Of a stretch of 35,535 nt of DNA, positions 7,791-15,587 are shown piece by piece. Numbering within the stretch: the stretch's first letter is position 1; every line of letters starts with the position of its first letter. The DNA is from Gammaproteobacteria bacterium (GTDB lineage Bacteria > Pseudomonadota > Gammaproteobacteria > Pseudomonadales > Pseudohongiellaceae), in the NCBI GenBank assembly GCA_029245905.1, contig JAQWOJ010000058.1, positions 1 to 35,535 of the forward strand. The letters run 5' to 3'. Below the pieces are notes generated by a model that did no database searches, was not told where the DNA came from, and was given only the letters and a program-made list of their open reading frames with translations. Both the position numbers and the translations under genes were made by a program.

Positions 7791-8882
7791 TTGAAAATTT
7801 TTTGTACTTTGATGCTGGTGCTTATTTCTATCGAGAGCAACGCCCAAAATATCGATGTGGATAAACTTAGATTACCTCAAGGATTTTCTGTCTCTGTCTA
7901 CGCAGAGATAGAAAATCCTCGGCAGTTGGCCCTAGGTGCTGACAATACAGTTTTTGTTGGTAGCTTACGCGGCAATGTTTGGGCTCTAATAAATCCCGAG
8001 GAAGATGTTCGAGCTAATGAAGTGGTTCGAGTCGCGGAAGGTTTAAATACGCCAAATGGGGTTGCCTACCATAGAGGCGATCTCTATGTTGGGGAAATAA
8101 ACCGCATTAGTAAAATCCAAAATATAGATGCAAAATTGAATGGCTTGCAGCCCACAGAAACCGTCACAGATAAATTACCCAATCGGCGGCATCACGGATT
8201 CAAATTTTTAGCGATAGGTTCGGATGATAAAATTTATCTGCCCGTTGGGGCTCCTTGCAATGTTTGCGAGGAAGAAGAAATTTTTGGAACACTACTGAAG
8301 ATAAACTTAGACGGTAGCGGTATGGAAATTATTGCTAGAGGGATTAGAAACACTGTTGGATTTGATTTTCACCCAAGCTCAGGAGAGCTCTGGTTTACTG
8401 ACAACGGTAGGGATATGTTGGGAGACGATGTGCCGGCTTGTGAAATCAATCGACTCTCCGAAGAAGGCCAGCATTTTGGTTTTCCTTACATACATCAGGG
8501 CGATTTGCCGGACCCCACATTTGGAGGCGGTCATGACCCTGGGGACTATACCCCCCCGGCGCTTAAGCTTGGTGCTCATGTTGCACCTCTCGGGCTAGCT
8601 TTCTATAAGGGAGAAGAATTCCCAGATCGTTTTGCGAACACGTTGTTCTGGGCAGAGCATGGTTCATGGAACCGTTCACGAAAAAGTGGTTACAGAGTCA
8701 TGATGGGCAAGCTTGACGCCGATCATACTAGCATCATTGCTACTGAGCCTTTTGTGGAGGGCTGGCTAGAAGATCAAAACAACTGGGGGCGTCCGGTAGA
8801 TATTTTGAATATGCCAGATGGTTCTATCTTAGTCTCAGATGATATGGCTAATGCTATATACCGCATTTCTTACGATGGTTAA
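7791..8882 (+). CDS. PQQ-dependent sugar dehydrogenase-like propeller protein (sorbosone/aldose dehydrogenase type)
   Basis: The 363-residue product resembles the soluble glucose/sorbosone dehydrogenase family, six-bladed propellers that oxidise aldoses at C1 with PQQ. Family features are L-P-Q-G-F-S-V-S-V-Y-A, N-P-R-Q-L-A-L-G, G-L-N-T-P-N-G-V-A, R-R-H-H-G (probable catalytic His region), G-I-R-N-T-V-G-F-D-F-H-P, W-F-T-D-N-G-R-D, G-F-P-Y-I-H-Q-G, A-P-L-G-L-A-F-Y and W-G-R-P-V-D. A signal peptide ending S-N-A-Q follows the TTG at 7791. The open frame extends upstream to 7617 but overlaps paralogue B there, so that extension is rejected. A long hairpin lies inside the gene at 7881-7918. C-N-V-C-E-E could be a disulfide or a metal site. 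The product of such enzymes is a lactone, the substrate class of the gluconolactonase-like protein at 19611. Confidence 0.83.
   Translation: MKIFCTLMLVLISIESNAQNIDVDKLRLPQGFSVSVYAEIENPRQLALGADNTVFVGSLRGNVWALINPEEDVRANEVVRVAEGLNTPNGVAYHRGDLYVGEINRISKIQNIDAKLNGLQPTETVTDKLPNRRHHGFKFLAIGSDDKIYLPVGAPCNVCEEEEIFGTLLKINLDGSGMEIIARGIRNTVGFDFHPSSGELWFTDNGRDMLGDDVPACEINRLSEEGQHFGFPYIHQGDLPDPTFGGGHDPGDYTPPALKLGAHVAPLGLAFYKGEEFPDRFANTLFWAEHGSWNRSRKSGYRVMMGKLDADHTSIIATEPFVEGWLEDQNNWGRPVDILNMPDGSILVSDDMANAIYRISYDG
7881..7918 (+). repeat. Long inverted repeat (hairpin) inside a coding sequence
   Basis: Positions 7881-7896 pair with 7903-7918 across a six-base loop (TCTACG at 7897-7902). The arms are GGATTTTCTGTCTCTG and CAGAGATAGAAAATCC, with a single G-T juxtaposition that becomes a G-U pair in RNA. 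It lies about 90 bases into the sugar-dehydrogenase-type gene and no T run follows, so it is not a standard terminator. Confidence 0.85.
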
Positions 8883-8900
8883 CCTGATAACAGCGAGAGT

Positions 8901-8904
8901 AGGA
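8901..8904 (+). promoter_or_regulatory. Probable ribosome binding site for a TTG start
   Basis: AGGA lies nine bases before the TTG at 8914. The ATG at 8875, which overlaps the end of the previous gene, has no purine-rich site before it. The choice between the two remains moderate. Confidence 0.45.
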
Positions 8905-8913
8905 AAAAGAATT

Positions 8914-9882
8914 TTGACCAAATGTTTTGTGCTGTTGGTGCTCTTTTTGTCGTTTCAGAGTAAGGCTCAGAATGGAAATACGTTTCGTAATATAGAAGTG
9001 GAAATACCACCGGCCACCGATCGCCCTGAGGGAATAATCGAAGTCGACGCAATCTTTGATGGTTACTCTGTTAACTACCTAAATGACGTCGTTTACGCGA
9101 GTTATGGGGAAAGGGATCTTTTAGCAAACATACTCTTGCCGAGCATTGAAACTCCTGAAGCTTTTCCATTGATAGTGTTTGTGCAAGGTTCTGGTTGGTT
9201 GCCTCAAAATGTCTATAGATCATTACCTGTATTAGTGGATCTCGCAAGATCCGGTTACGTCATTGCTAGTGTAGAGTACCGACATTCCAGAGAGGCTCTA
9301 GCGCCTGCTCAAGTGCAAGACGTAAAATCCGCCATTCGATTCATGCGTGCCAATGCTAACCGGTACAATATAGATTCTGGGAAAGTGGCCGTGATGGGAA
9401 GCTCATCCGGAGGTCATATAGCGGCACTGGTTGGCACTAGCGACGGTGAAGTCACTTTTTTGACACAAGATAATTCTGATGAGTCTAGTGATGTCCAAGC
9501 GGTGGTCGATTTTTTTGGGCCGACTGATTTTCGTCGGATGGACGATTACCCAAGTCAAATAAAGCACGACGACGCCAGATCACCGGAGTCTTTGGTCATT
9601 GGAGGTGCGATACAACAGCCAGAGCAGGAAGCGGCGGTAGCGGCTTATAACCCTATTACTTACATCACGGGAGAAAAGGAGATACCACCGTTTCTTATTG
9701 TTCACGGTGACATTGACGATTTAGTGCCCTTTAATCAGAGCGTTTTGCTATATGAGTCTCTTAAAGAAGCAAATAAGGAAGTAACGTTTTATAGGGTTAA
9801 TGGAGCCGGTCATGGCCCCGGTATTTTTTCAAAGGAAATGATGAGAATAGTTAAGATCTTTTTAGATCAACACCTGAAGTAA
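8914..9882 (+). CDS. Alpha/beta hydrolase, exported carbohydrate-esterase/lipase type
   Basis: The 322-residue protein is an alpha/beta hydrolase of the esterase/lipase (BD-FAE-like) group. V-Q-G-S-G-W near residue 90 supplies the oxyanion loop that is H-G-G-G-W in relatives. G-S-S-S-G-G has Ser164 as nucleophile, V-H-G-D-I-D-D provides the acid, and G-A-G-H-G-P-G the His. Relatives remove acetyl or feruloyl groups from polysaccharides or cut small esters. With the TTG at 8914 it opens with a signal peptide ending S-K-A-Q; the ATG at 8875 would give a 13-residue longer, more basic N-terminus that could still be exported. It is the third consecutive gene here with a probable TTG start and lies 31 bases after the previous stop. 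The remnant of a cyclase gene follows. Confidence 0.83.
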   Translation: MTKCFVLLVLFLSFQSKAQNGNTFRNIEVEIPPATDRPEGIIEVDAIFDGYSVNYLNDVVYASYGERDLLANILLPSIETPEAFPLIVFVQGSGWLPQNVYRSLPVLVDLARSGYVIASVEYRHSREALAPAQVQDVKSAIRFMRANANRYNIDSGKVAVMGSSSGGHIAALVGTSDGEVTFLTQDNSDESSDVQAVVDFFGPTDFRRMDDYPSQIKHDDARSPESLVIGGAIQQPEQEAAVAAYNPITYITGEKEIPPFLIVHGDIDDLVPFNQSVLLYESLKEANKEVTFYRVNGAGHGPGIFSKEMMRIVKIFLDQHLK

Positions 9883-9900
9883 AAGATTCAAAAAACTTAA

Positions 9901-10239
9901 TTAAGTCGAGATCTGCTAAGGCGATTCGTCGTCGATACTTGGTAAGAGGCTGCGGGCCCAGACAGCTCTTTAATTCCTTGGTTGCGGGAGAGAGATATTT
10001 CTATGTTAGGTTGTGAGCCCCCGGGTTATACTCCTCGGCCTGAGTGCGATTTGCTGACCCTTGCATTGCGTGATTTTGCACCGATAATGCTAGCGATACT
10101 TTTCGTAGATCGGCCAAATCTAAAGGTGTTAGCTGGAATGGATGGAGCTAAAGGCTGGCGGGAATTTATGTTAACAATAGCTCCATTACCAATTTCAAAT
10201 GATACAGAACCTCCAACAAACCCAATTGCTATCGTTTAA
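9901..10239 (+). pseudogene. Remnant of a cyclase-family (kynurenine formamidase-like) gene, C-terminal end
   Basis: Between the two hydrolase genes one plus-strand frame reads as the last third of a cyclase-family protein: E-A-A-G-P-D, then S-L-I-P-W-L-R-E-R-D-I-S-M-L-G, and at the end W-R-E-F-M-L-T-I-A-P-L-P-I, then N-P-I-A-I-V and a stop. Intact relatives have the same order (aldehyde/amide-binding N-terminal half, I-P-W-L, then a final A-P-L with N-P-I-A). Here the metal-binding N-terminal half (H-x-G-T-H-x-D) is absent, and an in-frame TAA at 9943 lies just upstream of E-A-A-G. Another TAA at 9898 marks the left limit of the readable part. A TTG at 9982 could still open an 85-residue frame, but I doubt it is made. 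The family assignment comes from remembered motifs and needs a protein search. Confidence 0.6.
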
Positions 10240-10250
10240 TAGAGTTATAT

Positions 10251-11246
10251 ATGGCACCTACACGAAGAGAATTTTTTAAAAAAGTAGGAATTACTGGGAT
10301 TGTAGCGGCCGCAATGAAAAAAATTCATCCGGTTTTTATCTCTGCGCAAACTACGAATAAAATTAAAACAGTCGAAGCTGGGGTCTTGTCGGTTGCTTAT
10401 GAGGAGCATGGTGCTTCAGATGGTTTTCCAATAATCCTTGTGCATGGGTTTCCATATGACGTTCGGTCATTCGATGGGGTACCAGAGACGTTAGTAAATG
10501 CTGGTTATCGTGTTTTGTTGCCATACGTGCGCGGATATGGGCAGACTCGATTTCTGAATGATGATGCGCCGCGTGTGGCAGAGCAAGCGGCGATAGCGCA
10601 AGATTTAATTGATTTTGCTGACGCTCTGAACATAGAGCGTTTCGCGGCTGCAGGTTTCGATTGGGGTAATCGTGCTATATGTATTGCAGCAATTTTGTAC
10701 CCGCATAGGATTGCGGCACAAGTGGCCTGCGGAGGTTATTCTGTCCAGGATACGACAAACTTGGCCCAACCGGCGTCGGCGCGTCTTGAGTCGCTACTTT
10801 GGTATCAATGGTATTTCAATACTGAAAGAGGTGTCCGAGGATTGACGGAAAATCGCCATGATATTATTCGCCATCTTTGGGATACGTGGTCACCAGCTTG
10901 GACTTATAGTGACGAAGATTACATGCGATCTGCCTCTTCTTTCGATAACCCGGATTTTGTGGATATTGTCATCCATTCTTATCGTCACCGACATGTGAAT
11001 GCAGTGGGTGAGGACCGGTTCTTGGAAGTCGAGCGCCTCCTAGCAGAAAGACCGTCGATATCAGTCCCCGCAATTGTTTTGAGGGCTGCTCAAAGCGGCT
11101 TTGGTCCGCCCTCATCAGACCCTTCAGGTGATTTGGCAAAATTTTCTAACTTACTAGACCGACGCATTGTTGAAGGAGCAGGACATGATTTGCCAGCACA
11201 TCGACCTGATGCCGTTGCGGAGGCTCTTATTGAATTATTGGCGTGA
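10251..11246 (+). CDS. Alpha/beta hydrolase, epoxide hydrolase-like, with twin-arginine-like signal
   Basis: The 331-residue product has the alpha/beta hydrolase fold with an aspartate, not serine, at the nucleophile elbow: G-F-D-W-G at 135-139 (Asp137). H-G-F-P at 65-68 forms the oxyanion loop, and E-G-A-G-H-D-L-P near 311 carries the catalytic His. Asp nucleophiles are typical of epoxide hydrolases and haloalkane dehalogenases, and H-G-F-P with G-x-D-W-G favours epoxide hydrolase. The R-D-R-x-x-R motif of fluoroacetate dehalogenases is not seen. The start M-A-P-T-R-R-E-F-F-K-K followed by an alanine-rich stretch resembles a Tat signal, so the enzyme may act outside the cytoplasm, which is uncommon for this family. 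The ATG lies 11 bases after the cyclase remnant stop. The substrate is unknown. Confidence 0.83.
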   Translation: MAPTRREFFKKVGITGIVAAAMKKIHPVFISAQTTNKIKTVEAGVLSVAYEEHGASDGFPIILVHGFPYDVRSFDGVPETLVNAGYRVLLPYVRGYGQTRFLNDDAPRVAEQAAIAQDLIDFADALNIERFAAAGFDWGNRAICIAAILYPHRIAAQVACGGYSVQDTTNLAQPASARLESLLWYQWYFNTERGVRGLTENRHDIIRHLWDTWSPAWTYSDEDYMRSASSFDNPDFVDIVIHSYRHRHVNAVGEDRFLEVERLLAERPSISVPAIVLRAAQSGFGPPSSDPSGDLAKFSNLLDRRIVEGAGHDLPAHRPDAVAEALIELLA

Positions 11247-11405
11247 ACCTCGACATTCTTTCTTTGCGAGTTAACTTTGCATATCGATTGAGAATTTATT
11301 TGACTTACCTTTTTGATACTAGCTAGAGAGTAAATTTGCATTTAAAATTACTGTCTCTTGCAATATCAGAATTAACAGCCACTTCTTACCGAATGAGCAC
11401 TATTT

Positions 11406-13082
11406 ATGGTTTTTTATTCTCATCTACAATCTAATCTCAAGCTTTATTTTTTCGTACCCTTAATAATTACTGTTGTACTTGGCGCAAGTAAATCAAGTTT
11501 GGCCCAGGGACAGGATATACAAGACGAGATGGATGAGTGGGTGAACGACACCATGTGTACGTTAGATGATCGCTCGGTAAAGCTTGGCCAAGCCCCTTCG
11601 TTTACTTTTACTCAATCTGATGGAAACAACTCACGTCATCTTGGAGCTGCGCAGGCGGGTCTTTCTACCGCCGATTTGTCAGACTTGGAATTGGCTTGGG
11701 CGGTCGCTTTTCCAGAAACATCGGGTTTACGCGCCGCACCGGTGATTATTGGATCAACTATTTTTTATTCTGCTACTGATTCAGGTCGGGTCTTCGCGTT
11801 AGACATCAACAGCGGATGTGCTAAATGGGTCTATGAGGCAGAGTCACGTCTTCGTTCCTCCTTGGCTTACTCCAAAATCGATGACTTGGGAATCCTTGTT
11901 TTCAGCGACGCTAGGGGAATGGTTCACGCAATCGACGCGAGAACTGGGCTCCCGATCTGGGTTGCTAGCGGACAAGCTTCCAACAATCAAGGAATGCTGA
12001 CTGGAACACCTGTTATTCACGAAGACAAAGTTATCGTTCCAGTTTCTGGTTCTGGCGTTATTACTGGGGGCAATCCGAACTATGAATGCTGCGAGAACCA
12101 CGGAGCGGTTACCGCGTTGGATGTGCATTCCGGTGAAAAGGTCTGGGAGTACCATACTATGCCGGCAGCTGAATACACTGGGCAGGTCAGCCCCACCGGC
12201 GTTAAACAGCGTGGTCCGTCAGGAGCTCCCATTTGGACTACGCCAACCATTGACATAAAGCGTGGCCAGATTTATGTCACTACCGGTGAGAATACCTCGC
12301 ATCCTACTACCAACACTAGTGATGCAATCATTGCGCTTGATATTGAGACAGGCAAGGCTAACTGGGTTTTCCAGGCTCTCGAGAATGATATTTGGAATTT
12401 CGGCTGCAGCGTTGGCGGTCCGAACTGCATTATTTTAGATGACACTAACTCCGTGGATTTTGACTTTGGAGGGCCTGCTATTCTGGTGGAGACAGACGCT
12501 GGAGAGTTGCTTATTGCTGGCCAGAAATCAGGCGACCTATGGGCGTTGGACCCGGAGACAGGGGCGTTGGTCTGGAATCAGCGAGTCGGAGAGGGAACAG
12601 AGTTAGGCGGGAATCACTGGGGTATCGCCGCGGATTCTGAGCGCGCTTTTATGACTATCAATGACCCTGGGAGAGGGAATGGAAACAGCCGCCCGGGAAT
12701 CTATAGCTATTTTGTCAGCACAGGAGAGCCAAGCTGGTTTTACGAAGTCCAGCCAAAGTGCAATGAACAGCGAAGCGAAAGGATCAGGCGTTGTGAATCA
12801 CTGCACGGCTTTTCAGCTACGCCGCTATCTGTGGACGGAGCAGTCATCACTGGGGGCCGAGATGGGCGATTGTTCATCTTCAATTCGGATTCAGGTGAGC
12901 TGATTTTCGAATATGATACGGTGAAGGATTATGAAACTGTAAACGGCGTTGAGGGCTACGGTGGTTCGATCGACAGTCATTCTATTGCCGCAGGATCCGG
13001 CATGGTTTTTGTGGGTTCAGGATACGGGCAGTTTCGCCAAGTGCCGGGTAATGTGCTGTTGGCCTTTAAGCCAAGGGAATAA
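11406..13082 (+). CDS. PQQ-binding beta-propeller protein, polyvinyl-alcohol-dehydrogenase-like
   Basis: The 558-residue product has an N-terminal signal peptide ending S-L-A-Q-G and then a propeller rich in A-L-D-x-x-x-G-x-x-x-W blades, characteristic of quinoproteins. The order of motifs (N-S-R-H-L-G-A-A-Q near 80, Y-E-C-C-E-N-H-G-A-V-T-A-L-D near 225, A-P-I-W-T-T-P-T-I-D near 275, G-Q-K-S-G-D-L-W-A-L-D near 375) is that of polyvinyl-alcohol-dehydrogenase-like proteins, which oxidise secondary alcohols in the periplasm. Those enzymes often carry a cytochrome c domain with C-x-x-C-H; none is present here, and only a lone Cys (D-T-M-C-T) precedes the propeller. An external electron acceptor would be needed, or the protein may not be a dehydrogenase. 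It ends the plus-strand run, 111 bases before the convergent paralogue C. Confidence 0.82.
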   Translation: MVFYSHLQSNLKLYFFVPLIITVVLGASKSSLAQGQDIQDEMDEWVNDTMCTLDDRSVKLGQAPSFTFTQSDGNNSRHLGAAQAGLSTADLSDLELAWAVAFPETSGLRAAPVIIGSTIFYSATDSGRVFALDINSGCAKWVYEAESRLRSSLAYSKIDDLGILVFSDARGMVHAIDARTGLPIWVASGQASNNQGMLTGTPVIHEDKVIVPVSGSGVITGGNPNYECCENHGAVTALDVHSGEKVWEYHTMPAAEYTGQVSPTGVKQRGPSGAPIWTTPTIDIKRGQIYVTTGENTSHPTTNTSDAIIALDIETGKANWVFQALENDIWNFGCSVGGPNCIILDDTNSVDFDFGGPAILVETDAGELLIAGQKSGDLWALDPETGALVWNQRVGEGTELGGNHWGIAADSERAFMTINDPGRGNGNSRPGIYSYFVSTGEPSWFYEVQPKCNEQRSERIRRCESLHGFSATPLSVDGAVITGGRDGRLFIFNSDSGELIFEYDTVKDYETVNGVEGYGGSIDSHSIAAGSGMVFVGSGYGQFRQVPGNVLLAFKPRE

Positions 13083-13193
13083 CGCGTTTCTGGATTAGCA
13101 GTTAAATATAAAGAGTCTTTCCAGGATTTGCCGGTTAGAGCGAAGCCACGGATTTAAACGCTAGTGTTAGCAGCGGGGCGGTTTCCCGTTGGC

Positions 13194-14174
13194 TTAGTGG
13201 CTTCCGCCTTCGCGTTCTTGTTTTTCCAAGTTTCTTGCGACAGACAAAATGTTGAGTAAGCCATAGTTGCCCTCATGACAGGCAAATTCATAGATGGGCT
13301 CCTCGCCGCGAACCATGGGGAAGGATACCGTCCAATCCTCCGCCCATGTAGTGTCGTCCATAACTGTAAGTGTATACTCCAATAATTCGTTATCGTTTCG
13401 ACGAAACCGTTCTTCTATTTCTAAATCAACATTAGCCCGGCGGAAACTCGTTTTTGGAGAGAAATTCTTAGTGCGAACGACCAAAGTTTCCCCTTCCCAG
13501 TGCCCTCGAGAGTCACCATGCCAAAGCTTTACGTTGTCAGGTAAATGGGGTCGGTCATCAATCGGGATTATTCTGACGTCATGTGCCATTTCAATGTACA
13601 GCATAACGAAATCCTGGGATTGAATAATTTTTAGATTGTTATTGTAAGCTTGCGGTAACATCCCCTGGGGAACGCCCCAGGTAATGCAACGTTCGTTCAA
13701 TGAGCGATCCGTCCAGCTATCAGCAGGGCCTCGGCCCTCTCTTAGAGCTTTTAATCTTTCAGCCCTTACTTCTGCAACCTGGGTATAGCCAGGAATCTTT
13801 CCGTTAGAGGGGGCCACTATTAATGAAGTCTGACCGGTCGCCAGCACAGTTGAACCATAATCCAGGTCGGCGGGGTCATGAACGGAAAGGCTAGTGCGAC
13901 TGAAATCCAGCGGCCGACCGTCTTCTCGTGCGGCGCTTGCTCTTTCATAATCCACGATTTCTTCCGGAGTTAGAAATGCTTTATCACCAAGCCGGTCGGG
14001 GCGCTCTAGAGGTGTAATTGTTCTCCTGTCCCAGGTCCCCTGAATGTTTGGATCTCCCCACGGGGTCGTGTCTTGAAGATAGGACCCGACATTTTGATTT
14101 TGAGCCGCAATTGAAAAGGATGCAATGATACTGAGAGCTACCATTAAGAGCTTAAGTATGGTCAGGCGCGCCAT
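13194..14174 (-). CDS. Exported protein of unknown function, paralogue C
   Basis: This 326-residue member of the unknown family starts at an ATG preceded by GGAGG six bases upstream; an in-frame TTG at 14186 is therefore not used. A signal peptide spans about residues 1-24 (ends I-A-A-Q). Landmarks: I-Q-G-T-W-D-R-R-T-I-T-P-L-E-R-P near 45-59, T-S-L-I-V-A-P-S-N-G, E-R-C-I-T-W-G, A-Y-N-N-N-L-K-I-I-Q, R-I-I-P-I-D, H-W-E-G-E-T-L-V-V-R-T-K-N-F, I-E-E-R-F, and Y-E-F-A-C-H-E-G-N-Y. The C-terminus is charged and acidic/basic mixed (E-K-Q-E-R-E-G-G). It lies 79 bases after the enolase-superfamily gene on the same strand, so the two are probably cotranscribed. No function can be assigned. Confidence 0.85.
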   Translation of the reverse strand: MARLTILKLLMVALSIIASFSIAAQNQNVGSYLQDTTPWGDPNIQGTWDRRTITPLERPDRLGDKAFLTPEEIVDYERASAAREDGRPLDFSRTSLSVHDPADLDYGSTVLATGQTSLIVAPSNGKIPGYTQVAEVRAERLKALREGRGPADSWTDRSLNERCITWGVPQGMLPQAYNNNLKIIQSQDFVMLYIEMAHDVRIIPIDDRPHLPDNVKLWHGDSRGHWEGETLVVRTKNFSPKTSFRRANVDLEIEERFRRNDNELLEYTLTVMDDTTWAEDWTVSFPMVRGEEPIYEFACHEGNYGLLNILSVARNLEKQEREGGSH

Positions 14175-14253
14175 GACGACCTCCAAGTTCTTCCATAGAG
14201 ATAGGGTTTAGTAATTTTGAGGCTCTTGTTTCACAATACTGCCCAGTTTACCC

Positions 14254-15504
14254 CTAAATCCTGTGTTGTTCCAATGTCCTTTCATTTAGAGTGATGCCGT
14301 AACCGGGGTCTTTAGAAACCATTATAGAACCATCAAAAAAACTCTCGCTAGGTTCTATTAATTTACTTCTCCACGTTTGTTCGCCCCATTGAAATTCCAA
14401 GATATCAAAATTGGGTATCGCTGCGCATAAGGCTACTGAAGCAGCTGTTGAAATCGGTCCACTAGGATTATGCGGCGATACTTTGACGTCATAAGCCTCA
14501 GCGAGAGAAGAGATTTTGATCGCTTCCCACATGCCCCCGCAATGTTTAATGTCGGGCATAATAATATCCACCGCGTTCTTTTCGCACAGTGGTTTAAATC
14601 CCTCCACTCCAAACAAAAATTCTCCTCCCGCAAGGGTTTGAGAAATGGCCTCGTGAATAATACGAGTATTTTCTGTTTGAGTCGGAGGAACGGGTTCTTC
14701 GTACCAGCTCAGATTTGCCGCCTCTAGTTGTTGTGCGACTTCTATCGACATTTGCGTGTTAAAAAAGCTATGAGCATCAATTTTAATTGCGACGTCGTCA
14801 CCCACTCTTTCGCGCATAGCATATACGCACGCTATGCCTAAATTTTTGGCCTCGTTGACTTCCGCTGATGACGAACTTAAAGATGGAAATCCGTCAAAGG
14901 GGGCGGCTTTGATCGCCTTAAAGCCATCGGCTGTTGCTAGTTCGGCACTGTCGGCAAATCCTTCTGGGGTGCGCTTTGTCGTAGCTCGGTTAATGTTCGC
15001 ATACACGGTAAGGTCGCTATGGAGCCGGCCTCCTACTAAATCATAGAAAGGTATGTTCAATGACTTTGAGGTTAAATCCCAGAGCGCTTGTTCAATAGCG
15101 CTAAAGGCTGTGGCAACTGACCGACTGCCGTTTGCGGCAATTTTTCTGCCTGCTTGCCGGTATTTGTGGATATCGAAGGCAGATTCACCCTCAACTAGTT
15201 TATAAAAGTCACTTAGTTCTCTTAACTCTGCGGCTCCGCCAATAGAGGCCTCTCCGAGACCCCTTAGGCCGTTGCTACCGATGAGTTGAACAACTATCCA
15301 ATTAGTCCGGTTTGTTACTGCAACAACATATATTTCAATGCCCGCAACGCGGACGTTCCTATCGGCGTTGGTGGCTTGTGCAAAGATTGATTCTGGGCTT
15401 ATTAGAAGTGCGCTGCCGAAAAGCAATCCACTCTTGCAGAATTCTCGGCGATGCCTAGAAAATTTGTTAAGCCCCTGAGCATTGTGATTTATTTTTATGT
15501 TCAC
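14254..15504 (-). CDS. Mandelate racemase/enolase-superfamily sugar-acid dehydratase, galactonate-dehydratase-like, Tat-exported
   Basis: The 416-residue protein is an enolase-superfamily enzyme. Magnesium ligands are Asp243 (K-I-D-A-H), Glu269 (W-Y-E-E-P) and Glu295 (A-G-G-E). His245 sits two residues after the first ligand and His345 lies in S-P-H-N-P-S-G-P. The spacings 26, 26 and 50 equal those I recall for E. coli D-galactonate dehydratase (Asp183, Glu209, Glu235, His285, with His185), which points to dehydration of an aldonic acid to a 2-keto-3-deoxy acid. Unusually, residues 17-45 look like a twin-arginine signal (R-H-R-R-E-F-C-K, then a hydrophobic stretch ending F-A-Q-A), and the catalytic domain begins only near residue 50. 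Cytoplasmic relatives have no such leader. It precedes paralogue C in the same direction. The acid it uses (galactonate, gluconate or another) is undetermined. Confidence 0.85.
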   Translation of the reverse strand: MNIKINHNAQGLNKFSRHRREFCKSGLLFGSALLISPESIFAQATNADRNVRVAGIEIYVVAVTNRTNWIVVQLIGSNGLRGLGEASIGGAAELRELSDFYKLVEGESAFDIHKYRQAGRKIAANGSRSVATAFSAIEQALWDLTSKSLNIPFYDLVGGRLHSDLTVYANINRATTKRTPEGFADSAELATADGFKAIKAAPFDGFPSLSSSSAEVNEAKNLGIACVYAMRERVGDDVAIKIDAHSFFNTQMSIEVAQQLEAANLSWYEEPVPPTQTENTRIIHEAISQTLAGGEFLFGVEGFKPLCEKNAVDIIMPDIKHCGGMWEAIKISSLAEAYDVKVSPHNPSGPISTAASVALCAAIPNFDILEFQWGEQTWRSKLIEPSESFFDGSIMVSKDPGYGITLNERTLEQHRI

Positions 15505-15587
15505 AGCCTTGATAATATCAGAATCTTACCTTCTATCTATGATTGGAGGGTGATTTCTTTAGCCGGTACTTATCAGTTGGTGATGTT

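Noticed and set aside
9982-10239. An 85-codon gene opening with TTG
   Set aside because: It is only the readable tail of the cyclase remnant, has no binding site, and the similarity continues upstream past an in-frame stop.
11818-12155. Overlapping open frames on both strands inside the PVA-dehydrogenase-like gene
   Set aside because: They are shadows of a clearly conserved propeller frame, with no own binding site or recognisable motif.
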